The position numbers and the translations under genes are program-made. A model generated the notes under the pieces. It did not search any database and was not told the origin of the DNA. It was given only the letters and a program-made list of their open reading frames with translations. This document shows positions 18,400 to 25,884 of a stretch of DNA of 64,000 bases, one piece after another (within the stretch, counting starts at the first letter, position 1; each line of letters opens with the position of its first letter). The stretch comes from Bradyrhizobium sp. sGM-13 (lineage in GTDB: Bacteria; Pseudomonadota; Alphaproteobacteria; Rhizobiales; Xanthobacteraceae). The stretch lies in NCBI RefSeq assembly GCF_018398875.1, contig NZ_JAGWDK010000003.1, positions 62,001 to 126,000 on the forward strand, read 5' to 3'.

Positions 18400-18521
18400 C
18401 GTCGTCCCGGCGAATGCAGGGACCCATACCCCGCGGCCTTTCGATTTTGTGTGATCAGGGTTGATACCTTCCGCAACAAGCGGCGTTGGTGGTTATGGGT
18501 CCCTGCGTTCGCCGGGACGAC
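18400..18521. repeat. Dispersed palindromic repeat, family B, copy 1
   Basis: Terminal inverted arms of 28 bases (18401-18428 and 18494-18521; start gtcgtcccggcgaa) match with one mismatch. The arms also match two other loci in this window (54723-54844 and 57391-57513). It occupies the gap before the YjbQ gene and explains a spurious upstream extension of that gene. Confidence 0.8.
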
Positions 18522-18538
18522 ATGTGGAGAGACTATTC

Positions 18539-19012
18539 GTGAGCTTATCCAAATCCATTTCCCGAACCGCTCCCTCGTCCGTCAGCGCCACCACCATCGT
18601 GTCATCGTTGCTGACGGTGCAGACGTCCGGCATGGGATTCACCGATCTCACCGCCGAAGTCGCAAAATTCGTCCGTGACGCACATGCACGCGAGGGTGCG
18701 GTGACGCTGTTCATCCGTCACACCTCGGCGTCGCTGACCATCCAGGAAAATGCCGATCCGACCGTGCTGGTCGACCTGACCACCGCGCTGAACCGGCTTG
18801 CGCCCGAAAATGCCGGCTGGCGTCATGACACCGAGGGGCCGGACGACATGCCGGCACACATCAAGACCATGCTGACAGCGACCTCGCTGCACGTGCCGGT
18901 TTTGCAGGGCGCACTCGCGCTGGGTACCTGGCAGGCGATTTATCTGGTCGAGCATCGCGCCCGGCCGCACCGACGCGAAATCGTGCTGCAGTTTACCGGT
19001 GCGACGAGCTAG
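18539..19012 (+). CDS. YjbQ family protein (secondary thiamine-phosphate-synthase fold)
   Basis: 157 aa from GTG 18539, with GGAGAG seven bases before; longer frames run through the repeat. The YjbQ/UPF0047 fold is complete: GFTDLTAEVAKFV, FIRHTSASLTIQENADP (conserved HTSA), DDMPAHIKTML, LGTWQAIYLVEHR. Several homologues have weak thiamine-phosphate synthase activity, but the true role is unsettled. Confidence 0.9.
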   Translation: MSLSKSISRTAPSSVSATTIVSSLLTVQTSGMGFTDLTAEVAKFVRDAHAREGAVTLFIRHTSASLTIQENADPTVLVDLTTALNRLAPENAGWRHDTEGPDDMPAHIKTMLTATSLHVPVLQGALALGTWQAIYLVEHRARPHRREIVLQFTGATS

Positions 19013-19051
19013 GAACTGAATCGCCGCAAAGCGACCGCAGCCGGATTGAGA

Positions 19052-19216
19052 TCAGCGATTGGATTGCATATAGGCAAGCCCAGCAGCGCATGCACCGAAG
19101 GTAAGCGCCCAGATCAGGCTTGAATCAAGCGACGCGTTCAATCCATACCGCTGCAGCAGGAAGATGAAGGCAGCAGCAGCCGCGGTGTGCATAGCGATAT
19201 AGCGCCAATGTTTCAT
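19052..19216 (-). CDS. Small two-helix membrane protein (54 aa)
   Basis: ATG at 19216-19214, stop at 19054-19052, with AGGA seven bases upstream of the start. The product begins MKHWRYIAMHTAAAAAFIF and has two hydrophobic segments separated by a short polar turn (QRYGLNASLDSS), ending YMQSNR. Composition, ribosome site and membrane pattern all favour a real gene. Function unknown; it stands alone between YjbQ and the MFS transporter. Confidence 0.6.
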   Translation of the reverse strand: MKHWRYIAMHTAAAAAFIFLLQRYGLNASLDSSLIWALTFGACAAGLAYMQSNR

Positions 19217-19408
19217 TATCCTGCTCTGCCTTTTCGAGAGGCCATATCATCAACATTTAGCCTGATCACGGCTACCAAACAACGGCGCTAAACCCAAGTG
19301 GTCTCGCTGCGACGTCGTTGGCCGGATCGCGAGCGTCGATCGCACGATTGGGCATCGCGGCTGCCGCGCTGGCGTGAGATCGGCCCGCAGTTGGTTGTGA
19401 TCCCAGCT

Positions 19409-19443
19409 CAAAACTAACCGGCCGCGGAGCGATCCGCGGCCGG
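19409..19443 (-). terminator. Terminator of the MFS transporter gene
   Basis: Stem CCGGCCGCGGA (19418-19428) / TCCGCGGCCGG (19433-19443) with a GCGA loop; on the minus strand it is followed by TTAGTTTT, an imperfect U-tract. Confidence 0.7.
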
Positions 19444-19492
19444 CTTGGTCGGGAGTGTCGTATCGCCGCGGCTGTTGCCGCCGGCGAAACCG

Positions 19493-21181
19493 TTACTTCG
19501 TGATGTCGACGTCCTTGGTTTCCGGCAGGAAGAACAGGCCGACAACCGCGGTGATCGAAGCGAAGATGATCGGATACCAGAGACCCGCGTAGATGTCGCC
19601 GGTCGAGGCCACGATCGCGAACGACGTCGCCGGCAGCAACCCGCCGAACCAGCCATTGCCGATGTGGTAGGGCAGCGACATCGAGGTGTAGCGGATCTTG
19701 GTCGGGAACAGCTCGACCAGCATCGCCGCGATCGGCCCGTAGACCATGGTGACGAAGAGCACCAGGACGAACAATAGTCCGATGATCGCCGCAACCTGCG
19801 GTTTGAAGATATCAAACGGGTGAGCCATCTTCACGATCTGGGCGTCGCCGGCCTTGGGGTAGCCTGCGGCCTGCACCGCTGCCAGGACGGCCGGATTGGA
19901 CGTCTTGGCGTCGGTGTAAGCTACGTCCTTTCCATTGACGACGACCTTCACGCCGGAGCCTGCAGCGCCATAGCTGGTCGAGTATTTGACCGACTGCTGT
20001 GCCAGGTAGGCCCGAGCGGTATCGCATGGTGCCGAGAAGACGCGGGTGCCGACCGGGTTAAACAGGTCGCCACAGCCTTTGGCATCGGCCACCACCTCGA
20101 CCTTGACCGATTCGATCGCCTTTTCCAGCGCCGGGTTGGCGTTGGTGGTGATCATCCGGAAGATCGGGAAGAAGGTCAGCGCCGCGATCAGGCAGCCCGC
20201 CAGAATGATCGGCTTGCGGCCGATCTTGTCGGACAGCGCCCCGAACACGATGAAGAAGCCGGTGCCGAGCAGCAGCGACCAGGCGATCAGAAGGTTGGCG
20301 GTGTAGCCGTCAACCTTGAGGATCGATTGCATGAAGAACAGCGCGTAGAACTGGCCGGTGTACCAGACCACGCCCTGACCCATCACGCCGCCGATGAGCG
20401 CGATCAGTACGAGCTTGGCATTGCTCCAGTTGGCGAAGGCTTCGGTCAACGGGGCTTTCGACCCCTTGCCCTCGTCCTTCATTTTCTGGAACACGGGCGA
20501 TTCATTCAGCCGCAGCCGGATCCATACGGAGATGCCGAGCAGCAGCACCGAGACCAGGAACGGAATGCGCCAGCCCCACTTGGCGAATTCAGGCTCGCCG
20601 AGTGCCGTGCGGGTGAACAGGATCACCAGCAGCGATAGGAACAGGCCGAGCGTTGCCGTGGTCTGGATGAACGAGGTGTAATAGCCGCGTTTGCCCATCG
20701 GAGCATGTTCGGCCACGTAAGTCGCCGCTCCGCCGTATTCGCCGCCGAGCGCGAGGCCCTGCAGCAGGCGCAACCCGATCAGGATGATCGGTGCCGCTAT
20801 GCCGATCGTAGCCGCGTTGGGCAGTATTCCGACGATGAAGGTCGACAGGCCCATGATCAGGATGGTGACGAGGAAGGTGTATTTGCGGCCGACGATGTCG
20901 CCGACGCGGCCGAACACGATGGCGCCGAACGGACGAACGATAAAGCCCGCGGCGAACGCCAGCAGCGCGAAGATGTCACGCGTGGCCTGGTTGAACATCG
21001 GTTGATTTGTCGCGGGATCAATGACGCCGAAGAACTGCGCGCCGATGACGCTGGCAAGCGAACCGAACAGATAAAAGTCGTACCATTCGAAGACGGTGCC
21101 AAGCGAAGATGCGAGAATGACGAAACGTTCGTCCTTCGTCATCCCGCCGGCCTTGCCGGATGTGGCGGTAATTGTCGACAT
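19493..21181 (-). CDS. MFS transporter, metabolite:H+ symporter (MHS) type with periplasmic insert
   Basis: 562 aa from ATG 21181, with GGGGAG upstream. Twelve helices with MHS hallmarks: GTVFEWYDFYLFGSLAS in helix 1, GRVGDIVGRKYTF (motif A), LLQGLALGGEYGGA, and DKIGRKP between helices 8 and 9. MHS members carry organic acids and osmolytes with protons; the substrate is unknown. The oddity is about 115 extra residues between helices 9 and 10 (encoded around 19799-20149), a periplasmic position, with two Cys (GCGDLF, SAPCD). That explains the length against the usual 420-450 aa. No regulator gene is adjacent. Confidence 0.88.
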   Translation of the reverse strand: MSTITATSGKAGGMTKDERFVILASSLGTVFEWYDFYLFGSLASVIGAQFFGVIDPATNQPMFNQATRDIFALLAFAAGFIVRPFGAIVFGRVGDIVGRKYTFLVTILIMGLSTFIVGILPNAATIGIAAPIILIGLRLLQGLALGGEYGGAATYVAEHAPMGKRGYYTSFIQTTATLGLFLSLLVILFTRTALGEPEFAKWGWRIPFLVSVLLLGISVWIRLRLNESPVFQKMKDEGKGSKAPLTEAFANWSNAKLVLIALIGGVMGQGVVWYTGQFYALFFMQSILKVDGYTANLLIAWSLLLGTGFFIVFGALSDKIGRKPIILAGCLIAALTFFPIFRMITTNANPALEKAIESVKVEVVADAKGCGDLFNPVGTRVFSAPCDTARAYLAQQSVKYSTSYGAAGSGVKVVVNGKDVAYTDAKTSNPAVLAAVQAAGYPKAGDAQIVKMAHPFDIFKPQVAAIIGLLFVLVLFVTMVYGPIAAMLVELFPTKIRYTSMSLPYHIGNGWFGGLLPATSFAIVASTGDIYAGLWYPIIFASITAVVGLFFLPETKDVDITK

Positions 21182-21366
21182 TTCTGATTCGCTCCCCATT
21201 TTATGATCGCAAAGATGTGCGTTGCGTCAGATCACGCATTATGAATGGGGCTCACTACATGTTCGCGAAGCTTGGCCCAATAGTACTTTCGGTGGGACTG
21301 ATATCGTTTTCGCGTCGTTTTGGCCGCCGCGATTGCTGATTTGCCGTTTATCTGTGCAGCTTCGGA

Positions 21367-21735
21367 CTAAAGTCCAATGACCGAGAAGACGAGCGCAACG
21401 CTCCACATCAGGATGGAAATCTTTGCAGTCCAGAGCGCGAACAGCAGATAGGTCTCGCGCATGATCGTCGAAACCGTCCGCTGCGCGGAAGCCTGAGGCG
21501 GACGGCTCTCCTTGGGGAGGTAGAGCCACATCTCGGTACGTCGGTGATCCTTGGTCCGGGCTTCCCAGGCTTTCAAGACCAGAATCAACGTCATCAGGAT
21601 GCTGAGAAAACCTCCGGCCTGGAAGGCCGAGCGCGGCAGGAATGACAATCCTATCATGACGCAGAAGATGGCGAGCGAGGCGAAGCCGCAGGCGCGCAGC
21701 ACTGTTTCGTAGGCGATACGGCGCATCTCTTCCAC
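21367..21735 (-). CDS. Membrane protein of unknown function (122 aa)
   Basis: Three hydrophobic segments: about residues 18-33, 40-55 and 95-120 (LLFALWTAKISILMWSVALVFSVIGL). The middle cytoplasmic-looking loop is basic (KAWEARTKDHRRTEMWLY). I cannot assign a family. It continues the minus-strand group of small membrane proteins downstream of the symporter. Confidence 0.65.
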   Translation of the reverse strand: MEEMRRIAYETVLRACGFASLAIFCVMIGLSFLPRSAFQAGGFLSILMTLILVLKAWEARTKDHRRTEMWLYLPKESRPPQASAQRTVSTIMRETYLLFALWTAKISILMWSVALVFSVIGL

Positions 21736-21830
21736 GGTCCGCCACTCCGTCGATCAAGCAAATATGCCGGATTTAGAGAGGCCACAGCGTAGCGGCAGCG
21801 CGGCCCGTCCTCAATACCGCGAATTGGCCG

Positions 21831-22154
21831 TTACAGGCCGATCTTGAGAAAGTTACCGGCCGCGGGCAGCGCGAGAAGGGCGGTTCCGGCAAGCCATATC
21901 CAGAGCGATGCATCGCTGGATTCCGAGCCGCCGGTGATCCGCTCGTAGATCGCCGCCGGAATTCCGCCGAGGATGACGGTCGCGGTCGAAACCATCAGCG
22001 ATGCGAACATCAGCGTCAGGGACAGGCTGCCAAACAGCAGCGGGCCGGCGAGCATCTGCACATACAGCAGCGTGAAAATCAGCGCGAGCTGATTGAAGAT
22101 GCCGTTGATCATTCCGAAGAACGCGATTCCGATGAAATAGAAGTTGCGGTTCAT
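21831..22154 (-). CDS. Membrane protein of unknown function (107 aa)
   Basis: Start ATG 22154 overlaps the stop of the upstream gene (ATGA). Three helices are visible: NFYFIGIAFFGMINGIF, LYVQMLAGPLLFGSLSLTLMFASLMVSTATVI and a C-terminal WIWLAGTALLALPAAGNFL. The translational overlap with the YggT-like gene suggests that the two act together in the inner membrane. Confidence 0.65.
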   Translation of the reverse strand: MNRNFYFIGIAFFGMINGIFNQLALIFTLLYVQMLAGPLLFGSLSLTLMFASLMVSTATVILGGIPAAIYERITGGSESSDASLWIWLAGTALLALPAAGNFLKIGL

Positions 22155-22471
22155 GATGCGGCTCCGCCAAGTCGGGGCGCCAGATTGAACAGCAGTAACG
22201 TGTAGTGAAGCATGACACGGAGCCAGAACAGCCAGACGAAGCCGAACAGCCAAATAACGACCGGCGGGGTCACCTTCGGCGTCACGATCGCGACGGCGGC
22301 GACGACGGGATCGGTGATCCGACAGAAAAAGCGCCAGATGTAATTTGGCGAGTCCGCATCCACCATCAGACCGAGCAGGACGCGGCCGAGCAATGTGTAC
22401 ATCAACACCGCAAGAATGAAATTAGGCAGATGAAAGTACCAGTACGCCGCGAGCGAGCTTGCGATATCCAA
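22151..22471 (-). CDS. YggT-like small membrane protein (106 aa)
   Basis: I start at TTG 22471 because GAGGAG lies eight bases upstream; longer frames cross a poor leader. Helix 1 FILAVLMYTLLGRVLLGLM, then DSPNYIWRFFCRITDPVVAAVAIVTPKVTPPVVIWLFGFVWLFWLRVML: the arrangement of R..TDP..P between two helices is the YggT pattern. YggT proteins are small membrane proteins of uncertain, possibly osmotic or division-related, function. Confidence 0.65.
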   Translation of the reverse strand: MDIASSLAAYWYFHLPNFILAVLMYTLLGRVLLGLMVDADSPNYIWRFFCRITDPVVAAVAIVTPKVTPPVVIWLFGFVWLFWLRVMLHYTLLLFNLAPRLGGAAS

Positions 22472-22590
22472 GGACGTTTCTCCTCGCAGCCTGATTAGTT
22501 GAGATAACCGGCCGAGCATCGCAACCGGCCGCTCTCCGCCAACAATGGCAAGAGCGCGACGTTCGGGCAAGACGGATAAGGGTGCCGCCA

Positions 22591-22620
22591 ACAAAGACGG
22601 GGCCCCTGAGGGGCCCCGTC
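22591..22620 (-). terminator. Terminator of the symporter operon
   Basis: Palindrome GACGGGGCCCC (22596-22606) / GGGGCCCCGTC (22610-22620); read on the minus strand it is followed by TTTGT. It separates the symporter gene from the small membrane protein genes. Confidence 0.7.
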
Positions 22621-22642
22621 CATCGATCTTCAGTCACAGTAC

Positions 22643-24619
22643 CTAGGTGGTCTTCTCTTCGAGCACCGTCCTGCCGCGCGGTTTGCGGATTTCGTCGACA
22701 TAGGCCTGCATTTCGGCCGAGGGCTCCCTGCCGAGCTTGCTGACGATGTAGATGACAGCGAAGCCGAGCGGTGCTCCCAACAGTCCACAGGCGATGTTGT
22801 TGAGGTTGAACCAACCCACCTTGTTGGCCAGCGGGTGAGCCAATGTCGGGAAGCTTTCCATGGCATTGGGCGCCGCCATGGCCTTCGCGATGTCGACCAC
22901 CGGAGCCCCGGTCACGGGGTTCAGCAACGAGGTCATGCCGAAGTACTTGACGCCTGCGCCCGGGAAGTACCGGGTTGTCACGAGATAGAACAGGCACAAC
23001 CCGAAGCCGGCAATGATGCCGCAGATGGCGCCCGTTGCCGTCGTCCGCTTCCACCAGACACCCATCACCAGTGCCGGGAAGTTACCGGCCATCGCGAGCG
23101 AAAACGCCCAGCCAACCATGGCCAGGATGTCGCCCGGCTTGGTTGCGGCCGTCGCGGCTGCGACCACGGCGACGCCGACCAGAAGAGCGCGAGCTACCGT
23201 CAGCCGGCGAATGGTCGGCGCGTTCGGATCGATCATCTTGTAGTAGATGTCGTGCGACAGCGCGTTGGCGATGGCGAGCAGCAGGCCGTCGGCGGTCGAG
23301 AGCGCGGCGGCGAGACCGCCGGCGGCGACCAGACCAGAGATCACGTAGGGAAGTCCCGCGATCTCCGGCGTGGAGAGCACGATCACGTCCGTGTTGATCA
23401 CGAAGTCCTGCAGCCGCACGACCCCGGGGTGGTCGGCGATCGCCTTGCACGCCGCGATAACCGCATCGATGCTGGCTGCGTTCTTGCCGCAGATCTGGAT
23501 CAGCCCGAGTTCACCCCAACTGAACAACCACGGGCGAATCGCCGTCAGGTCCCGCCCGATGATGTTGGTGTAGACTTCCAACTTCGAGAACGCCGCGTAG
23601 GCCGGCGCCGAGAAGTACAGCAGGAAGATAAACAGCAGCGACCACGCGACCGACTGGCGCGCTTCACGCACCGACGGGGTGGTGAAGTAACGCATCAGGA
23701 TGTGCGGCAACGAGGCTGTTCCGACCATCATGCACATGATGATCGCGAAGAAGTTGAGCGGGCTATAGTTGATGAATGGCTGGATGTGCGGTTTCAGCGC
23801 TGCGGGTGTCGCAAGACCCGTCGCCAACATTTGCTGCTCGCGCGCGGTAATATCCACGATCGCCTGCCCGTAGGTGAGTTCCGGAATCGGAATCCCGTAC
23901 TTCATGGTGGACAGGATAATGATCGGAGTCAGGTAGGCGATGATCAGCACGATGTATTGTGCGATCTGCGTCCAGGTCACAGCGCGCATGCCGCCCAGCA
24001 TCGCGCAGAGCAGAATGCCGACAAGTCCGGCGAAGACCGCCAGCTCAAACTGCATCCCGAGGAATCGCGAGGCGATAATCCCGGTTCCGTAGATCTGCGC
24101 GGTGACATAGGTAAAGGAGCAGGCGACAAGAACGATCACGCCGAGTAAGCGGGCGAAGTTGCCGCCGTACCGGAACGACAGGAAGTCAGGCACGGTATAG
24201 GCGCCGAACTTGCGCAGGTATGGCCCGATCAGGATCGACACCAGCACAAATCCGCCGGTCCATCCGAGCACCCAAGCGAGGCCGTCGTAACCCAGCAGGA
24301 ACAGGGTGCCGGCCATGCCGACGAAGGAAGCCGCCGACATCCAGTCGGCGCCGGTCGCCATGCCGTTGTAGAAGGCGGGCACGCGTCGTCCGGCGACATA
24401 ATACTCGGAGACTTCTGCTGTTCGCGTCATCACGCCGATGATGGCGTAGACCGCAAGCGTGAAGAACACGAACAGGTAGCCGAGGATCTTGTTCGGAACG
24501 CCAACCTGTTCGAGAAGCGCGAGCAGAATGATGAAAGCCAGGAACCCGCCGGTGTAGGTCCCGTACATCCTGCCGAGATTTTTGATGAAATCGGAAGTGG
24601 CAGCGCCTTGCGTGGCCAT
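22643..24619 (-). CDS. Na+/solute symporter (VC_2705 / ActP-like)
   Basis: 658 aa from ATG 24619, with GAGGGGAG before it. An SSS-family (SLC5) transporter of about 13 helices, with YVAGRRVPAFYNGMATGADWMSAASFVG near the N-terminus (Na+-site region) and GLVAAGGLAAALSTADGLLLAIANALSHDIY later (the SSS signature with STAD). A long loop around residues 370-430 carries ICGKNAASIDAVIAACKAI. Pairing with a DUF4212 protein 13 bp upstream marks the VC_2705 subfamily, thought to take up acetate or similar short acids. A CrbS/CrbR-like system lies about 4 kb away. Confidence 0.9.
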   Translation of the reverse strand: MATQGAATSDFIKNLGRMYGTYTGGFLAFIILLALLEQVGVPNKILGYLFVFFTLAVYAIIGVMTRTAEVSEYYVAGRRVPAFYNGMATGADWMSAASFVGMAGTLFLLGYDGLAWVLGWTGGFVLVSILIGPYLRKFGAYTVPDFLSFRYGGNFARLLGVIVLVACSFTYVTAQIYGTGIIASRFLGMQFELAVFAGLVGILLCAMLGGMRAVTWTQIAQYIVLIIAYLTPIIILSTMKYGIPIPELTYGQAIVDITAREQQMLATGLATPAALKPHIQPFINYSPLNFFAIIMCMMVGTASLPHILMRYFTTPSVREARQSVAWSLLFIFLLYFSAPAYAAFSKLEVYTNIIGRDLTAIRPWLFSWGELGLIQICGKNAASIDAVIAACKAIADHPGVVRLQDFVINTDVIVLSTPEIAGLPYVISGLVAAGGLAAALSTADGLLLAIANALSHDIYYKMIDPNAPTIRRLTVARALLVGVAVVAAATAATKPGDILAMVGWAFSLAMAGNFPALVMGVWWKRTTATGAICGIIAGFGLCLFYLVTTRYFPGAGVKYFGMTSLLNPVTGAPVVDIAKAMAAPNAMESFPTLAHPLANKVGWFNLNNIACGLLGAPLGFAVIYIVSKLGREPSAEMQAYVDEIRKPRGRTVLEEKTT

Positions 24620-24632
24620 GTCGATGCTCCCC

Positions 24633-24911
24633 TCAATCTTCTTCGGCAAAGCCGAATTCGCGATCGATCTTGTCCTGCTGTTTCGCGAACACGAACAGCA
24701 TGACCACGAACGCGATGAGCGATCCCTGCGCGGCCATGTAGAAGCCGAGCGGGAAACCGAGGATCGGAATGACGATATTGTTGAGCGGCTTCACGAACAT
24801 GTGGATGACGAAGCCGAAGAAGAACCAGATGCCGAGATGCGTGAACATCAGGCGTGATGTCTTCGCCCAATGTGCTTCTTCTTTAGCTTTCAGATCTGTG
24901 GGGTTAGCCAT
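24633..24911 (-). CDS. DUF4212 sodium/solute symporter small subunit
   Basis: 92 aa from ATG 24911 (MANPTDLKAKEEAHW). Two membrane helices (LGIWFFFGFVIHMFV and LGFYMAAQGSLIAFVVMLFVFAKQQDKID). The order HLGIWFFFGFVIHMFVKPLN ... GFPLGFYMAAQGS is the DUF4212 signature. It always precedes the large symporter subunit, as it does here. Confidence 0.92.
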   Translation of the reverse strand: MANPTDLKAKEEAHWAKTSRLMFTHLGIWFFFGFVIHMFVKPLNNIVIPILGFPLGFYMAAQGSLIAFVVMLFVFAKQQDKIDREFGFAEED

Positions 24912-25205
24912 GGGTTGCAAATCCTCCCTCAAGACACCGGTCAGCAAAGTGTGCCGGGATTGAATGGTCGAGGGGATTGCAATCCCGTCAGCGCGGCACC
25001 CCCCTGCGCCGCAGTCCCAACCGCTCTTGTGCCGGTTTGGAACTAACGAAGGCTAACATCACGAACAGTCAGTTCTTAATAATACTTTCGGGGGGTGGAG
25101 TATGTTGCGACTGCTAACAGCGGTGCCGCATTGGAATCATTGCGCTTTGCAGGTACCGGATAGTTGTACAAGCTGATCGAGGTCGCCGCGCAGGAATTGA
25201 CTGCA

Positions 25206-25814
25206 ATGAAGCTGTTCGAAAAATTGTTTCGCCCGCGTCCGCCGATTCGCGACCGCGAGGCGCTCGCGGACTTCGTCGATGCGCAGTCGGCGTACATCGT
25301 GCAGAAGGGCATCTACGAATATTCGCGCGCCCGGGCAGGGCATTATTCCAAGGTGCTGTTTGCCGAGGAGGGCTTTGCCAAATCCGTCGAACACGCACGC
25401 TGGCAGGCCTTTCCGCTCGGCCTGTCGATGGTCGGCGAGACGGTAGATGTCGTGTTGCGTCCGCACGCCGGGGAAGAGCGCCGGGCGGTGCTCGACCAGA
25501 TCATCGCGGTCGTCCTTTCGGTGTTCGACCGCTATCCGGTGCCGCCCTCGATCGGCGAGGCCGCCTGGCAGGAGGCGCGGCGCGAACTGGCCCATCGGCT
25601 CGACCTGGTCGGCGGGCACGCGCCCAAGCGGGTGATGGACATTCCCGAACCGCTGGCCGAGAGCTACTTTGCCATGATGCCGATCCACGAAAAGCTGCGC
25701 GGGCGCGATTTCCAGACCACACGCAACTACCTGCGTGTCAGCCTGTGTAATATCCATGACGAATTGGTGGACCGGATCGATGCGCCTGCCGTGACCAGCG
25801 CACTGCTTGAATAG
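25206..25814 (+). CDS. Hypothetical protein in the acetate-module cluster (202 aa)
   Basis: I prefer ATG 25206 (AGGAA nine bases upstream) over TTG 25164. Soluble, helical: KLFEKLFRPRPPIRDREALADFVDAQSAYIVQKGIYEYSRAR, with later motifs RAGHYSKVLF and RDFQTTRNYLRVSLCNIHDEL. No signal peptide or cofactor motif. Divergent from the symporter pair and 70 bp upstream of the exonuclease-DUF294 gene, with which it appears co-transcribed. I do not recognise a characterised family; its fixed position suggests a function in the same module. Confidence 0.75.
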   Translation: MKLFEKLFRPRPPIRDREALADFVDAQSAYIVQKGIYEYSRARAGHYSKVLFAEEGFAKSVEHARWQAFPLGLSMVGETVDVVLRPHAGEERRAVLDQIIAVVLSVFDRYPVPPSIGEAAWQEARRELAHRLDLVGGHAPKRVMDIPEPLAESYFAMMPIHEKLRGRDFQTTRNYLRVSLCNIHDELVDRIDAPAVTSALLE

Positions 25815-25884
25815 GGCGTCAGGCACATTGCCAACGCCAGCTTGTCGACCGGTACTACGGTGCGGCGGTGAGGGGAGGAGGCTG

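Noticed and set aside
24912..25163. Sigma-54 promoter upstream of the symporter operon
   Set aside because: GG and GC elements exist but never with the required 10-bp spacing.
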